The notes beneath the pieces are model-generated. The model worked only from the letters and a program-made list of their open reading frames with translations, had not been told where the DNA came from and made no database searches. A DNA stretch of 64,000 bases from Vitis vinifera (taxonomy: Eukaryota > Streptophyta > Magnoliopsida > Vitales > Vitaceae). The stretch lies in the NCBI RefSeq assembly GCF_030704535.1, contig NC_081816.1, positions 9,536,001 through 9,600,000 of the forward strand, given 5' to 3'. This document shows positions 10,365 through 23,675 of this stretch, one piece after another. Every line of letters begins with the position of its first letter. Position 1 is the first letter of the stretch. The position numbers and the translations under genes were made by a program.

Positions 10365-13300
10365 CTAGGCCTGACTTATAGAAGACAGGGGCTGCTTTAG
10401 ATCCTGATTGTTGAAGTACAAGATGTTGTGTTTACCAGAGCTTGAAGTGGCAGAAAATGGAGACAACCCAGTGTACTTCACATCTATCTTCGCTAAGCAT
10501 ATGTTGGCAACGCTATCGAATTGTGGATTTTTCTTCACAAAAGGTTGAGCTGCATATTCCTCAACTGGCATCCACTGAACAGGAAAAAAAAAAACACAGA
10601 ATCATGTTATGATTTTGAGTCAGATTCTTGAAAATCTGTCAGGATGGTAAGATGGGTGTAAGCCATTCTTCTTGCCCTGCCAAACAGGGCATGAAAGCAG
10701 GAGGCTGAGACAGGACTTATATAGTTATATCCTCTGCTACCAAATGCATGTGAAAACCAGGAATTCATTCTTTTCATGAGTTTACTTTGGTTCCTATCTG
10801 ACTAGGAAGACTATTTGCCCCAGAAAGTAAATGAAAACAGGAAATTAGGAATTGTTTGCTGGGAATTTAGAGCCGGTCATAGGCCAAAACCTTATCCAAA
10901 TGATTGATTAAGATACCACCCTCTGCACTATCTTTAGCTGCAAAGTATACTTGCAATTTACCTAAAGCAAAATAATCTTCATTATCTATTCTTGTCAACT
11001 AGCAATTACCTGGGCTGCCTCAATTTCTTCATATTGCTTCTGAATCTCAGAGGATAGTGGTTGCAGCATGCAAACAAAAAACAAATCCGACTTGGTAAAG
11101 AATGACCTATGGCTTTGCCTGTATTTAAACAAATGAGCATTCAAGAAAATTTCAGGATGCAGGAATGTGTACACTCAGCTGCTACAAATTTATATAACAT
11201 GAATTTCCTGTAAGAAACTTCTACTGATTCCTAGTAGACTAGTTGATATGAAGGAAACCTCTTACCTGAATGCTAAAATTTCCACAAATTCTGTCTTAAT
11301 CTGAAGAAAAATAAACCAATGATTTCCATCTAAAAAGATGAATAAAAAACTGAAAGAATGTACAATTCTTACTTATGTGAGTGTGCAATCTGCAGATTTA
11401 TCACTTACCCCAGTCTCTTCCTCGACTTCTCTAATAGCAGCTGTACAGATATCCTCACCCTAATGATAGAAAAATTCAATTCACAGTGAGGAAGATAACA
11501 TAATAATCTTTCAATTCAAGCAATTTGTTGAACACTGAGTTACATACCTCATTGACAACCCCAGTAGGAAACTTCCACACACCTGTATCCTTGAATCCGC
11601 CACTATTTTCCTGAACAACGAGAACCTACCAAATGATACAAATTTCAAATCAGAAATCAGAACCACTAAGCCATCATAACAAGATCACTCAAATTAATAA
11701 CATAATCAGAAATGTCACCACATGAATTTCATTTGGCATCAGATGTATAAAAGCAGGAAAAACGTCTTTACGAACCAGCCTGTCCTCTTATGTAAAGATT
11801 GACAAAAGCCAGAAATGATTAGCGAAAACTGAAGAAGGAATACCTCTCTTTTACTATTGATGACAAAGGCACCAATGCCCACTCGATGTGAAGCATTTGC
11901 AGGCAGAGTATGAGCAGTTTTGGGAATCCAATATACAAGCATCAAGTAGTCTGGTTCAGCATGATGGTACCGAAAGCCTTCCTGCAAAACATAGCAGAAA
12001 AGAATTATGAAAATGAATCAAATTGCATTATAAAAAGATGCTACTATCATGATAGAGATGGAATAACTAGCATAAATGTCATAATTCATTTATAATTATC
12101 AATTCATCAGGAACCGCCATATGTTACAAACATGTGTTTACCTTAACTGCAGCTTCAATAAGATTTGCATGTTCAATAGGCAGTTTAATCCACACACCCT
12201 TCTTCCCCTGAAAATATATATTTTATAGATTAGTATATGCTCAGATGTATAAGCTATCTCCAAATATAAAAACCTGTCTGGACATCTATTCAATTCCTTC
12301 TTTTTATATCCTCTACTCTAAGAATTGTTATGTACAAGGAAAACCTGTTTCTGCAATGTTATCCTATTGAAGACTAGGGCGATGGTGTGGAATACCTTGG
12401 ATTTGGATATATACAATTAGTAACTTTCACAAAGATGCTACAATATATGTTAATTAAACCATGTTGATGAACCCATTTCAATGGGAAGACAAATTGAGTA
12501 CAAGTAGGCACCTTTTGCCTCCATTGTGATATTGAAGCTCTAAGCAAATCACCAAAGACATTAGAATCCATAGGATTCTTTATTTCTACACGAACTCCTC
12601 CATAGGCATCATCGGTAGAAGTGAGTAACTGAATTTGCTGGACACTATTTTCATCAACCAACACTGAACTAGTTGAACCCACCATGATTCTGGTTAAGGA
12701 TGGAATCACAGCTCTAGGCTTGACACCTGAAATGAACACACAGTTTATCCTTTGTGTTACAGAAAAATGACAATAGGATAACTATGCAAAAAATTAAAAA
12801 AAAATAAAAATTCTAACATGAATTTCAACCCAAAAAAAAAAAGAAAAAAATAAAAACAAAAAGGAAACATCCTTCCCCTCTTGGGAATAGTCCAAAATGC
12901 CTACAAATTCTATCAACTTCCTCCTAGTTCTCTGTCACCAGACAAGACTTTATCAAGAAGAGACCAAGTAATATCTTCCCACCCAGTTTCTTGCTTGATA
13001 AAGTAGCATGAAATCCAAACAGCATCCATATTAAACCAATGGTGCTAAAACCCTAACACCTAGCATCACAACTGCCTTGTCAAATAAATGAATTAAAAAC
13101 CCCTAACAATCCTACAATGACCCCCGACCAACCCGTGTAGCTATTGTCTGCTCTAGATCCAATGGACCCTCATGTTTTTAAAATTTATCTACATGATTAG
13201 AAGACCTCATATATATCTATACAATGTCAGGAACTTTTTCCTCCATCGGATGTGAGATATGACACATCCCACCTCACATCCAATCTTTTTTTGAGTTTAC

Positions 13301-15230
13301 ACATTCATTTGATACATCATCTCACAAACATCCTTCTTTGGTTTTACCAATTGGTTTAACGTAATAAATAAATACAATAAAACCCAAACTTATGACATTT
13401 AGTTATCAATTGACCCAAAAGCTCATTTATTAAATAATGAAACAACAATGCATATAAAAAAGAGGTACCAATACAACTCAACTAATATTGACTATATCAG
13501 TTCAATTTTCAATAATTATAAAGCTCGGTTCTATTTGAGAACTATAAAAATCAACCTAATTGATTCGGCTTTCACTTCCTTCATCTCCTAATGAATAAAA
13601 ATTGAATCGAACTAACATTCTAGTCTAATATTGTCGTGTATGCAAAAGCCCTCTAATACCACTTGTTAGGTCAATAAAAGCTCTGATACCATTTGTTGGG
13701 TTAATGAAAGCGCCACAGATGCAAACGTATTAATGAAAAAACATACAAAATAAAGCTAATTACAAACAAAGATAACAAGGTTTTAACGTGATTTGTTTGC
13801 CTACCTCTACATATGAAACATAACTTCTACTATACAATAGAGAATATTATGGACAGAAATAGATATAATTATTGAGTCTGAAATATCTCACATTTCTAAC
13901 ACCTAGCATCACAACTGCCTTGTCAAATAAATGAATTAAAAACCCCTAACAATCCTACAATGACCCCCAACCAACCCGTGTAGTTATTGTCCGCTCTAGA
14001 TCCAATGGACCCTCATGTTTTTAAAATTTATCTACATGATTAGAATACCTCATATATATCTATATAATGTCAGGAACTTTTTCCTCCATCCGATGTGAGA
14101 TATGACACATCCCACCTCACATCCAATCTTTTTTTGAGTTTACACATTCATTTGATACATCATCTCACAAACATCCTTCTATGGTTTTACCAATTGGTTT
14201 AACGTAATAAATAAATACAATAAAACCTAAACTTATGACATTTAGTTATCAATTGACCCAAAACCTTATTTATTAAATAATGAACCAACAATGCATATAA
14301 AAAAGAGGTACCAATACAACTCAACTAATATTGAGTATATCAGTTCAATTTTCAATAATTATAAAGCTCAGTTCTATTTGAGAACTATAAAAATCAACCT
14401 AATTGATTCAGTTTTCACTTCCTTTATCTCCTAATGAATAAAAACTGAATCAAACTAACATTCTAGTCTAATATTATTATGTATGCAAAAGCCCTCTAAT
14501 ACCACTTGTTGGGTCAATAAAAGCTTTGATACCATTTGTTGGGTTAATAGAAGCGTCACATATGCAAATATATTAATGAAAAAACATACAAAATAAAGCT
14601 AATTACGTACAAAGGTTAACAAGGTTTTAACCTGATTCGTTTGCCTACCTCTACATATGAAACATAATATTCTACTATACAATAGAGAATATTATGGACA
14701 GAAACAGATATAATTATTCAGTCTGAAACATCTCACATTTCTACACTATTTATATCTCCACCCTGAACCATAAGTCTTTTACTCCATTAAGTGTCTCCCA
14801 CTCTTTCTTCCATCTACACCCTAAAATTATGAACCTTATTGCTCCATTGGGTGTCAGCTCACTCTTCCTCACATCTCTATCAATCACCTATAGTCTTCAC
14901 CTATAGAGATATTTCTATTCATTTTCATGATTTAATCTAATCCCACACCTGTGAATTTAGAAAATATTTTATTAAATACTCCTTTTACACCCAGGTACTT
15001 ACATAGAGCTTATAGGGTTTGGTCAAGTTCGAATCAAATCTTTTTACACCCAGGCACTCACAGAAAATAAAGATAGCATGAGGGAAAATGAAGGATGAGG
15101 AAATACCTTTGGAGGGGGAGAGAGTGGTATTTGTCTTATGAGCTGTTGGGTGTGAAATAGTAGAAGAAGGAATACATCTTTTAGTTGCAGAGAGGTAAGC
15201 GTAGAGGCTTCTGCTTGCAAAACGGTGCAT
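10365..15230 (-). CDS. Nudix hydrolase (NUDT2-like), tandem copy 2
   Basis: Exons on the minus strand: leader 15230-15107, then 12726-12512, 12207-12142, 11981-11844, 11625-11548, 11459-11409, 11300-11266, 11118-11010 and 10574-10365. All junctions keep frame and use GT/AG. With the leader exon the product is 341 residues; from the ATG in exon 2 (12685) it is 286, closer to the ~280 usual for cytosolic NUDT2. The leader exon adds a basic, Ser-rich N-terminus that could be a transit peptide. The Nudix box is intact at residues 148-170 of the short form, and FRQSH is kept. Relative to copy 1 it lacks five codons in exon 2. This is the only copy with an open, spliceable leader exon. An inserted base near 15250 puts the ancestral upstream ATG out of frame with an in-frame TAA after it, so translation can only begin at 15230 or later. 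Confidence 0.85.
13054..14910. repeat. Tandemly doubled dispersed repeat in intron 1 of Nudix copy 2
   Basis: The block from about 13054 to 13896 is repeated at about 13897-14740 with an offset near 842 bases and only scattered differences. The second copy continues to about 14910. Both carry the 'gataccatttgttggg' landmark; at 13680-13691 the minus strand reads TGGTATCAGAGC, a full match to the plant initiator-tRNA-Met primer-binding site. The high identity suggests the doubling is younger than the Nudix duplication. Confidence 0.75.
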
Positions 15231-15285
15231 GTGCTTTCCAACCAACCAATCTTATGATTCATGCCCTTAACATCATCCTCATATC

Positions 15286-15292
15286 GTTATAC
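15286..15292 (-). promoter_or_regulatory. Weak TATA-like element, Nudix copy 2
   Basis: The position matching the TATATAA of copies 1 and 3 reads GTATAAC on the minus strand. It is about 55 bases upstream of the leader ATG at 15230, a plausible spacing, but the core is altered. Confidence 0.35.
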
Positions 15293-18200
15293 ATACTTGC
15301 CTTAGCGTGTTGTCCAGGGTTTCAAAACCTTCAGATCCGGGCTTCCCTAAAACTAAGAGGAAAAGGAAGAGGAAATTGAATCTTACCCGTCGGGGAACAA
15401 ACCAATTATTTATATATATGGGAGGACGAGTATTTGCAACTTTCATGGACTTCATCCAACTTCATACCTCTAAGTTGAAGAATTTTCTTGCGAAAAAACG
15501 TGGAGAAGACCTTGCCGAGCAGCCCAAGGCGGCGAAAACTACAGGAAAAAAATCGTTGTTTAAAGGATGGAAGCTCCTTGCCCTTTTTATTTTTTTTATT
15601 GATTTATTACCCCAATAAAGATATTTTCAAATTTTTTGTATTTAAAAAAAATTAAAAACAGTTTTTTTTTTCTCTATTTTTTTTAATTAGAGATTTTTTT
15701 TTTCAAAAATTTTAAAAATCAAATATAAAGTTTTTATTATTATTATTATTATTTTTATTTTCCCAAAACAACACAGGACGGTTGACGGCGTGAAGGAGGG
15801 AACTCAGGGAAGTTGAAGTTGGGTGGGTCAGAGTCTTTAGTGAGATATTGGAAAGAGTACCTTGAAAATCAAGACTTTGACTTGTTCAATTTCCTAGTTT
15901 TTTACTTTTTAGCTTTGAACAACCTTAGCGTTTTTCCATGAATTTAATCATAATGTTCTGATGTTGACTGTGACTTTTACCTGACACGGCGACCCATTCT
16001 TTGCCGGGGAAATCAGGTAAAGACTCTATAGGACAGTTTGACAGGGGCCAAAAAAAATAATAATAAATTAAAATTAAAAAAAAAAAATTTGACCAAAGAT
16101 TATAAGAAAAGCAAAAGATAGGTAAATTTGGTGTGAAAATTAATTGGTTCTAAAATAAATATAAAAATATGTGTTTTTAGCTACTTGTTATTTTTATATT
16201 GAACCGGTTCGGTTTTTTTATACTTACCTCGAATTTTGAAAAAACAAATTCATATTTTTATATTGAGTTTGTAGTTCATTTTTTATACTAAATCCAACTT
16301 TTTAAAAGATAATTTCTATATGTTTTTTTTTTTTTTCAAATTGTTGTATATGTGCAAAAAGTAAAAAAAAAATTATTATTATTAAAAATAGCCTTCACTT
16401 ATTTTCATGAATAAGTTTTTAAAACTCAAATATAAAAAATAGTTTTCTAGCCTTATTCTCTATGTATGTATTATGTTAAAGACAAAAAGTGGATGTAACA
16501 ACCCAAAAATTAATTCTAAATGTAAAATAGTGAATTATAAATTAATTAATAAGTGAAAGAGTTCTTTTATAATTAATAATTTTAGGTATAGATTAGATTT
16601 TCTATTGTCTTCTTTATTCAAAAAACTCTAATAACCAAAAATCAAATAATTGAAGAATATAGGGTTGAAGGTTTGGAGGTTCAAAATTTAAAGTTTAGAT
16701 AAGATTTTAATCTTAAATTAATATATTATATTGGTTAGTTAATTCTAAACACACTAGATATACTTTAGAAAAATTTAATATAGACTAGTGTTAGTTTATT
16801 TTAATTTTTTTTAAGATCAAAATATTGAAAACTTAATATTATGGGTTGATTTGTTGTTATAAATTAGAAAATTTAAAGTTTTTAGATAAAAAAAAAGAGA
16901 AAGATGAATCGTGACTTTTATACGCTGAAAGTATGTTATAATTTATATGCATATAAAGTTTTGATGCATTGTAGATTGTGACAATTTTGGAAAAAAAAAA
17001 AAAAGGTTTGTTTGATCTCAATGTGTGTACAATTCTTATTAGATTAGAAAAAAGAGGAAGGATGCGTGTACATTAGACAAAGGCTTTTATTTTTTTTTTT
17101 TTAAAAAAGAATATATAATATGCAGGGTGTGGAGGGTGTGGAAAATAATGAGTATGATGGGAAAAATAAAAATAATAAATATGATAATAAGAAAAATAAT
17201 ATTAATAATAAAAGAACATATGCACTGAGTGAGTGTTTGTGGATAATATATATTATTATATTAATGATGGAGAGTTGTTGTTGGGTATACAAGTTATGTT
17301 TGATGAAAAAAAAAATTGAAAGTAAGATAATAGAATATATAAATAAAAGGAAGAGAAGTAAAGTTTTGGGTATTATAATTATATTAATGATGAATGTAAT
17401 TTAATAAATAGAATGAAATTTAATTAGTGAAATAAATTATAGTTTAATTAAATTATGTTGTGTCCTTATAAACAAATTGAAAATAAAATTACAGTTTTAT
17501 CTGAATTAAAAATTTATTAATTCTTCTAAAATAGGAATAGATTAAATTATATTTCATAATTAAAAATATTAATTTGAATACCTAAAATTTTAGGATTGTG
17601 AAACCTATCATTTTAAATAAATAATAATAGTTATTTCTCTTATGTTATGTTAGGTGAAGAATTGACTTTCTAGAATTACTTTTCTCCAAAGATTTTGAGA
17701 ACTTTCTTTGAGGTAAGGAAAATTAATACAAATTTTGCAAAAGAAATTAATTTTTTTTTTGTATATGTTGTTTGAAATGTATAATTTTTATTTTTTACTT
17801 TTAAGTATGGACCAAATATATTTTTGTATGGAAAAATGTGTTATAACATTTATTTTGTTTATAACGAAACCCTTGGAGATATTTTGTTTTTGTAAGTTGG
17901 AATAAATAAAATAAAAAATTTGACTCTAGTTTATTTGAGTCTTGTCAATATGATATAATAATTGATTTTTTGGTCATTGTCAACGGGATATAATAGTTAA
18001 CATTTACATTTTCGTGGTCGGAAATGTAATTTATTTGGATCCTACCATTGAGATTTGATTAGAGGTTACTGGTAATAGAAATGTTTGATTCTATCCACCT
18101 TAAAATAAACAATTGAAGTTAGTCACCTATTTGTAAAGTTCCACTTAAATAAACACTATTTGTTATTTGATAATCAGAGTGAAAATAATGAAAATGTATT

Positions 18201-18757
18201 TGATTTGAAATAGATATGAAATGATTTTGATATATATGAAAATGTTTGGTTGAACAATTCAAATATATTATCATATTTAATTCAAAAGTTTTATAAATAG
18301 AGTACATATTATATCTCTTGTTTGTAAGTATAATTAAAAATATTTGATCCATGAAGTTGTATTAATGTTCCTTATTCAGCTTTGATCTTATTCCTATTTA
18401 TTGATAATTTTTCAGGTACCCTTAATTCAGACAAGGAGTAACGATTATGAAGAGAATTTGACTTGTTAGGACTTTTGTTAAAACTCTTTTTTTTTTTACA
18501 TTGTTTAGATATTACAATTTATTTCCTGTTTGAATTATTTTAGTTTGGAGTTACTTGGACAACAATACTATGGTTGATTTAGAAGTTGAAATTTAAAGGT
18601 TTTAGAATATTTTTTTGTAATTTCGTAATTGGAAATTTCCGGTTATAGGATGAATATTTATGTTGTTTTCACTTTAATCCTTTGGGTTTGAAGTATGAAA
18701 TGACCATCATACCTTTGGAGTGGCTTTTGGGACGTGACAATAGACCTAGCAAGGGTG
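15293..18757. other. AT-rich spacer between Nudix copies 2 and 3
   Basis: No supported gene. 15400-15960 is duplicated from the upstream flank of copy 1 (or the reverse). Beyond about 16010 the sequence is extremely AT-rich with short A/T runs and an (att)n patch near 15735. The ORF at 17120-17404 is a product of GAT/AAT-rich sequence, without recognisable protein features. Confidence 0.5.
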
Positions 18758-18989
18758 CGGAGGAATAGGACATGGATATGGATAAACAGAAAATATGCCT
18801 TCTTTATTGACCCTTCTTTTATTCATATAAAGTGAAACACATATAAGTAACCCATTAGGTGGTTGGTTCTACTAAAAAACCCTCCCACTACAACAAATTT
18901 ATTGAGCATACAAGGCTAGCAAGTATGCTATCTTATTTGGTCACACTGCAACAGATATATTGAGCATACAGGGCTAGCAAGTATGCTTT

Positions 18990-21390
18990 CTAGGCCTGAT
19001 TACCAGAAGACAGGGGTTGCTTTAGATCCTGATTGTTGAAGTACAAGATGTTGGTTTTACCAGAGCTTGAAGTGGCAGAAAATGGAGAAAACCCAGTGTA
19101 CTTCATATCTTTCTTTGCTAAGCAGATGTTGGCAATGCTATCGAATAGTGGATTTTTCTTCACAAAAGGTTGAGCTGCATATTCCTCCATTGCCATCCAC
19201 TGAACAGGAAAAACAACAGAATCATGTTATGATTTTGAGTCAGATTCTTGAGAATCTGTGAGGATGGTAAGATGGGTGTAAGCCATTTTTCTTGCCATGC
19301 CAAACAGGGTTGAAAGCAGGGGGCTGAGACAGGTTTATATCCCCTGCTACCAATTGCCAATGAAGACGAGGAATTCATTCTTTTCATGATTCTAGTTTGG
19401 CTCTCATCTGACTTGGGTGACTATTTTCCCCAGAAAGTGAATGAAACCTAAAGTAAAATAATCTTCATAATCTATTCTTCTGAACCAGCAATTACCTGGG
19501 CTGCCTCAAGTTCTTCTTCTTGTTTCTGAATCTCAGTTGACAGTGGTTGCAACATACAGACAAAAAACAAATCCGACTTGGTAAAGAATGCCTTATGGCT
19601 TTGCCTGTATTTAAACAAATGACCATTCAAGAAAATTTCAGGTTGCAGGAATGTGAGAGGAAAAGCCAAATAATATTGAGAGCTAGGACTGTGAGAACTC
19701 AGCTGCTGCACATGTGAAGGAAAACTCTTACCTGAATGCTAAAATTTCCACAAATTCTGTCTTAATCTGAAGAAAAATAAACCAATGATTTAGGTCTAAA
19801 AGGTTGATTAAAAACCTGAAAGAATGTACAAGTCTTACTTAAGTGAGTGTGAAATCTGCAGATTTATCACTTACCCCGGTCTCTTCTTCGACTTCTCGAA
19901 TTGCAGCTGTGCAGATATCCTCACCCTAATGATAGAAAAATGAATTCAGAGTGAAGAGGCTAACCTAATAATCTTTCAATTCAAGCAATTTGTACAGGTA
20001 CATACCTCATTAACAACCCCAGTAGGGAGCTTCCACACACCAGTGCCCTTGAATCTGCCACTATTTTCCTGAACCACCAGGACCTACCAAATGAAATAAA
20101 ACTTCAAATCAGAAATCAGAACTGCTAAGCCATCAAGTTGGAGAAAACCCAGAACGTTTAGCTGTTAGAGTTGGGTTTGGGTGCCCCAAGTGGGCTGATC
20201 CGACCCGACCCAATTTTTGAGAGTTTTAAAACTATCCAAAAACTGTCATTATTAAAAATAAATAAATAAAAAATTTATTTATTTATTTTTTTCTTTCTCT
20301 AGTGAAATCTCTCAATGAGAATTTTCTCCTAGAAACCAGAGAGATATATTTTGACTTCTCTTTCTTTGAAAATCACAAAGAGAAAAATTATGTTTTCTTC
20401 TGTCTTTAGAAATAAAAAGAGTAAGAATATAATTCTTTTAAAGAAATAAAAGGCCCTCTCTTGAAGTTATTCCAGTTTTCTCCGTAAAATGAGAAACTAA
20501 TTATTCTCGTTATCCATTCATGACTTGAGGCGACAAATTTGACTAGTAAAACAACCAAACATTTTAGAAAGTAACCAAGCCTTATTTTTCATTGTTAGCA
20601 AAAGATGAAGAAGGGATACCTCTCTTTTACTATTGATGACAAAAGCACCGATGCCTACTCGATGTGAAGCGTTTGCAGGTAGAGTATGAGCAGTCTTGGG
20701 AATCCAAAGTACAAGCATCAAGTAGTCTGGTTCAGCATGATGGTACCAAAAGCCCTCCTGCAAAATTTAGCAGAAAAGAATTGTGAAAAATGAATGAAAT
20801 TACATTACAAATGGGTACTATGTACGTTTATAATTATGGTCAGTTCATCAGTAGCCACCATATGTTAGAAACATTCATTTACCTTAACTGCTGCTTCGAC
20901 AAGATTGGCATGTTGAATTGGCAGTTTAATCCACACGCCCTTCGTCCCCTGAAAATATATATGTTACAGATTAGTACGTATATGCTCTGAGCTATGAAGC
21001 CTCTAGTTAGAATATGTACATCTATCCATCAATATATACATTCTTTTTATATCATAAAGCCTGGGCTTGTGGTCCTCCTTTGAGACGAATAATATGTGTT
21101 AGTTAAGCCATATTATGCATCCATTTCAATGGGAAGAGAAATTTGAGCGTAAGCAATCACCTTTTGCCTCCATTGTGATATTGAAGCTCTAAGCACATCA
21201 CCAAAGACATTAGAATCCATGCGATTCTTTATTTCTATGCGAACTCCTCCATAGCTATCCTCGGTTCCAGTGAGTAGCTCGATTTGTTGGACATTATTTT
21301 CAGGCAACCTTTGCTCATCAACCATCATTGAAGTAGTTGAACCTGACATGATTCTGGTTAAGTGTGGGATCACAGCTCTAGCCTTGACAC
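18990..21390 (-). CDS. Nudix hydrolase (NUDT2-like), tandem copy 3
   Basis: Coding exons on the minus strand: exon 2 from the ATG at 21349 (acceptor after 21390) to 21161, then 20948-20883, 20757-20620, 20083-20006, 19925-19875, 19766-19732, 19604-19496 and 19199-18990. The product is 291 residues. The Nudix box is complete at 153-175 (G153, E159, R167-E168, E171-E172, G174), and VWKLPTG precedes it. The homologous leader exon (about 21790-21970) has an in-frame TAA nine codons after its ATG and an altered donor (AAAC before GT instead of AAAG). That exon can therefore only be 5' untranslated, and the start must be in exon 2. Intron 1 lacks the dispersed repeat of copies 1 and 2. The intron between the third and fourth coding exons has about 460 bases of unrelated sequence (20135-20600). 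The core looks functional. Confidence 0.85.
20135..20600. other. Replaced or inserted segment in an intron of Nudix copy 3
   Basis: Copies 1 and 2 are collinear in this intron, but copy 3 departs after 'taagccatca' and returns near 'aagatgaagaaggg'. The inserted part starts with 'ggagaaaacccag' and near 20470-20483 has 'ccagttttctcc', an imperfect inverted match. A small TIR element of about 345 bases is possible. It has no coding capacity. Confidence 0.45.
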
Positions 21391-22025
21391 CTGAATGAAC
21401 ACAGGGTTGATCATTTTGTGTCATAGAAAAATGATAATAAGATAACAATGTAACCCAAAAAAAAAATGAATAAATAAATTCTAAAACGAATTCCGGGAAT
21501 AGTGCAAAATGGATAGAGGATTCTCTCTGCTACCAAACAAGACTTCAACAAGAAAGAGACAAAGGAAGATATTTCCACCTAGTTTCGAGCTTGATAAAGC
21601 ACTATGAAAAACCAAACAGACAAATGGAGGGACATAAATGTTAAGTTCCCATTTCTGTCTTCACCTTTTCCTGTCTTTTAAATTTCTAATCATTAGAAGC
21701 AAACCCGAGTTCTAATACTTGTATTTTAAAAAGTATAGTAAGACAGTTTTGATTCAAGTATAAACCGATCATACAGGATGGACCATCCTTACAGTAAAAT
21801 AAAATAAAGAGAGCATGAGAGGGAGAATGAAGGATGAGGGAATACGTTTGGAGGAGGAGAGAGTAGTGCTAGTCTTACGAGCTGATGGGTGTGAAACAGT
21901 AGAAGAAGGTATACAGCTTTTAGTTGCAGAGAGGTTAGCTTAGAGGCTTCTGCTTCCAAAACGTAGCATGTGCTTTCCAAGCAACCGATCTTATGATTTT
22001 ATGTTTTCACCCATCATCCTCGTAT

Positions 22026-22034
22026 CTTTATATA
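22026..22034 (-). promoter_or_regulatory. TATA box, Nudix copy 3
   Basis: TATATAAAG on the minus strand, the best TATA of the three copies, about 50 bases upstream of the homologous leader exon start. The surrounding 40 bases are shared with copy 1. Confidence 0.45.
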
Positions 22035-22039
22035 CACAC

Positions 22040-23400
22040 TTGCCTTAGCGTGTGGGCTCGGCTGTTCGTTTCCTCAGAAATTGAGAGGGAAAACAACAGG
22101 AAATTAATGAGAATCTCACTTGTAGGAGAAGACCAATTATATTTATATATAATTAAATTTCATTCAATTATTTTTAAATAAATTTTTTTTTTTTTGAAAT
22201 ATTACAGAAATTTCAAGCATTCATTTGGAAAATCATAATGATGTCTCCATTTTGAGTTGTTCAACTTCACCCCTACTGGATTTAGTCATAATGCATTAAT
22301 ATTGTCAATTACGTGACACAAATGCTAACATTCTTTTCCGGGAAATTGTTTTCTGAAAAAAAAAAAAAGAAGACTTTTAACTTACTTGTAATTGAAGTTA
22401 CTTGATTGAAAGTTCGAGGAAAAGAAAAGAAAATTATTTTTTATAAAAAGAAGAAGAAAAATTCTTCGTTACTTTTTATTGATTGAAAGTTTTTGGAAAA
22501 GAAAATAAAATTATTTTAAAAAAAAAGAAGGAAAAACTTTTAGGTTACTTTGAATTGGTAGAAAGTTTTCATTTTTCAAGAAATGAGAGACAACTTTTAG
22601 ATTATCTTCCATTTTGGCTAAGTTAGGTTAAAAAATTATTAAGAAAAGAAAAGAAAAAAAAAATTCTTTTGTGTTTGTTTTTATTATAAAAAATGAGAAA
22701 GAAATTGAAATATAATTAAAATTGGTAAGAAATTTATATAATTTAAAATTATTTAATTTTAATTTTTGTATAAAATAGTTAAATAGATGAAAAAAGAGTT
22801 TAAAGTACTACATGAAAAAGAATTTATTGACTTTAATTTTTTTTTTAAAAATTTTCTTTCACTTTTTTATTTTATTTTATTTATTTTTCTCTATTTTCTT
22901 TCTTTCTTATTTTACTTCCAACTTCTGGAGAATCAAACATAATACAAGTTTGAGGAAAAGACAATAAAGATGAAAATCATAGAAGATAAAAAAAGTAAGA
23001 AAAAAAGGTGATATTCTTTTAGAGAAAATAAGAGAAGACTTTTAAATTATGCTTGATTCTCAAAAGGTCAAGGAAAGAAAATAAGGATGAAAATGATAAG
23101 AGAAGAAAAGCAATAAAATTTTATAAAATATTTGTTTTGTTTGAACTTGAATGAAAAGGTTGGAAGATAAAAAATTATTAAAAAATATATTTTTATGGAA
23201 AATAAGACCCTTATTTTTCATGGGCCACTTTTTACTTCATCTTTTCTCATGACATCTAAATATAAGAAAATCATTTTTTTAACATTTTTTTTAGATTATA
23301 TTTGATTTAAAATATAAGAAAAAAATTTAATAAAAATAACTTTCTTATATTACAAAAAGATAAAGAAAAAATTTATGAAGGAAAAGATAAGAGAGAGTAT
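22040..23400. other. AT-rich intergenic sequence
   Basis: The first ~300 bases still resemble the upstream flank of copy 2 (compare 22250-22345 with 15900-16010). The rest is A/G- and T-rich, with repeated 'gaaagttt', 'ggaaaagaaaa' and similar blocks typical of decayed MITE-like sequence. No gene seen. Confidence 0.5.
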
Positions 23401-23675
23401 TAAAAAAATTCTTTCATTTTCCTTTTGATAGAGGTGAAGAGAATTGAGGAAAGCACATTATTCCAAAAATAATTTTCTTTCCTTTGAACTTTTTTATGCC
23501 TGAGGAAAGTCTAAGGATGAATCTTTGAAAGTTGGGATTATTCACTTGAAAACGGGTTTGAAAATCTGATTCAAAAAACTGAAGGCTACCAAAAAGATGC
23601 ACGTGGAGAAGAGTGTGCACCAAGGTGGCCATGCACACGTGGGGGCCCGGGTGCTGCTCTGTGGATGATGGTGGT

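Noticed and set aside
17101..17404. Open frames of 63 and 94 codons
   Set aside because: Composition is GAT/AAT/TATA-like low complexity, with Asn/Lys- or Leu/Ile-rich products and no family resemblance.
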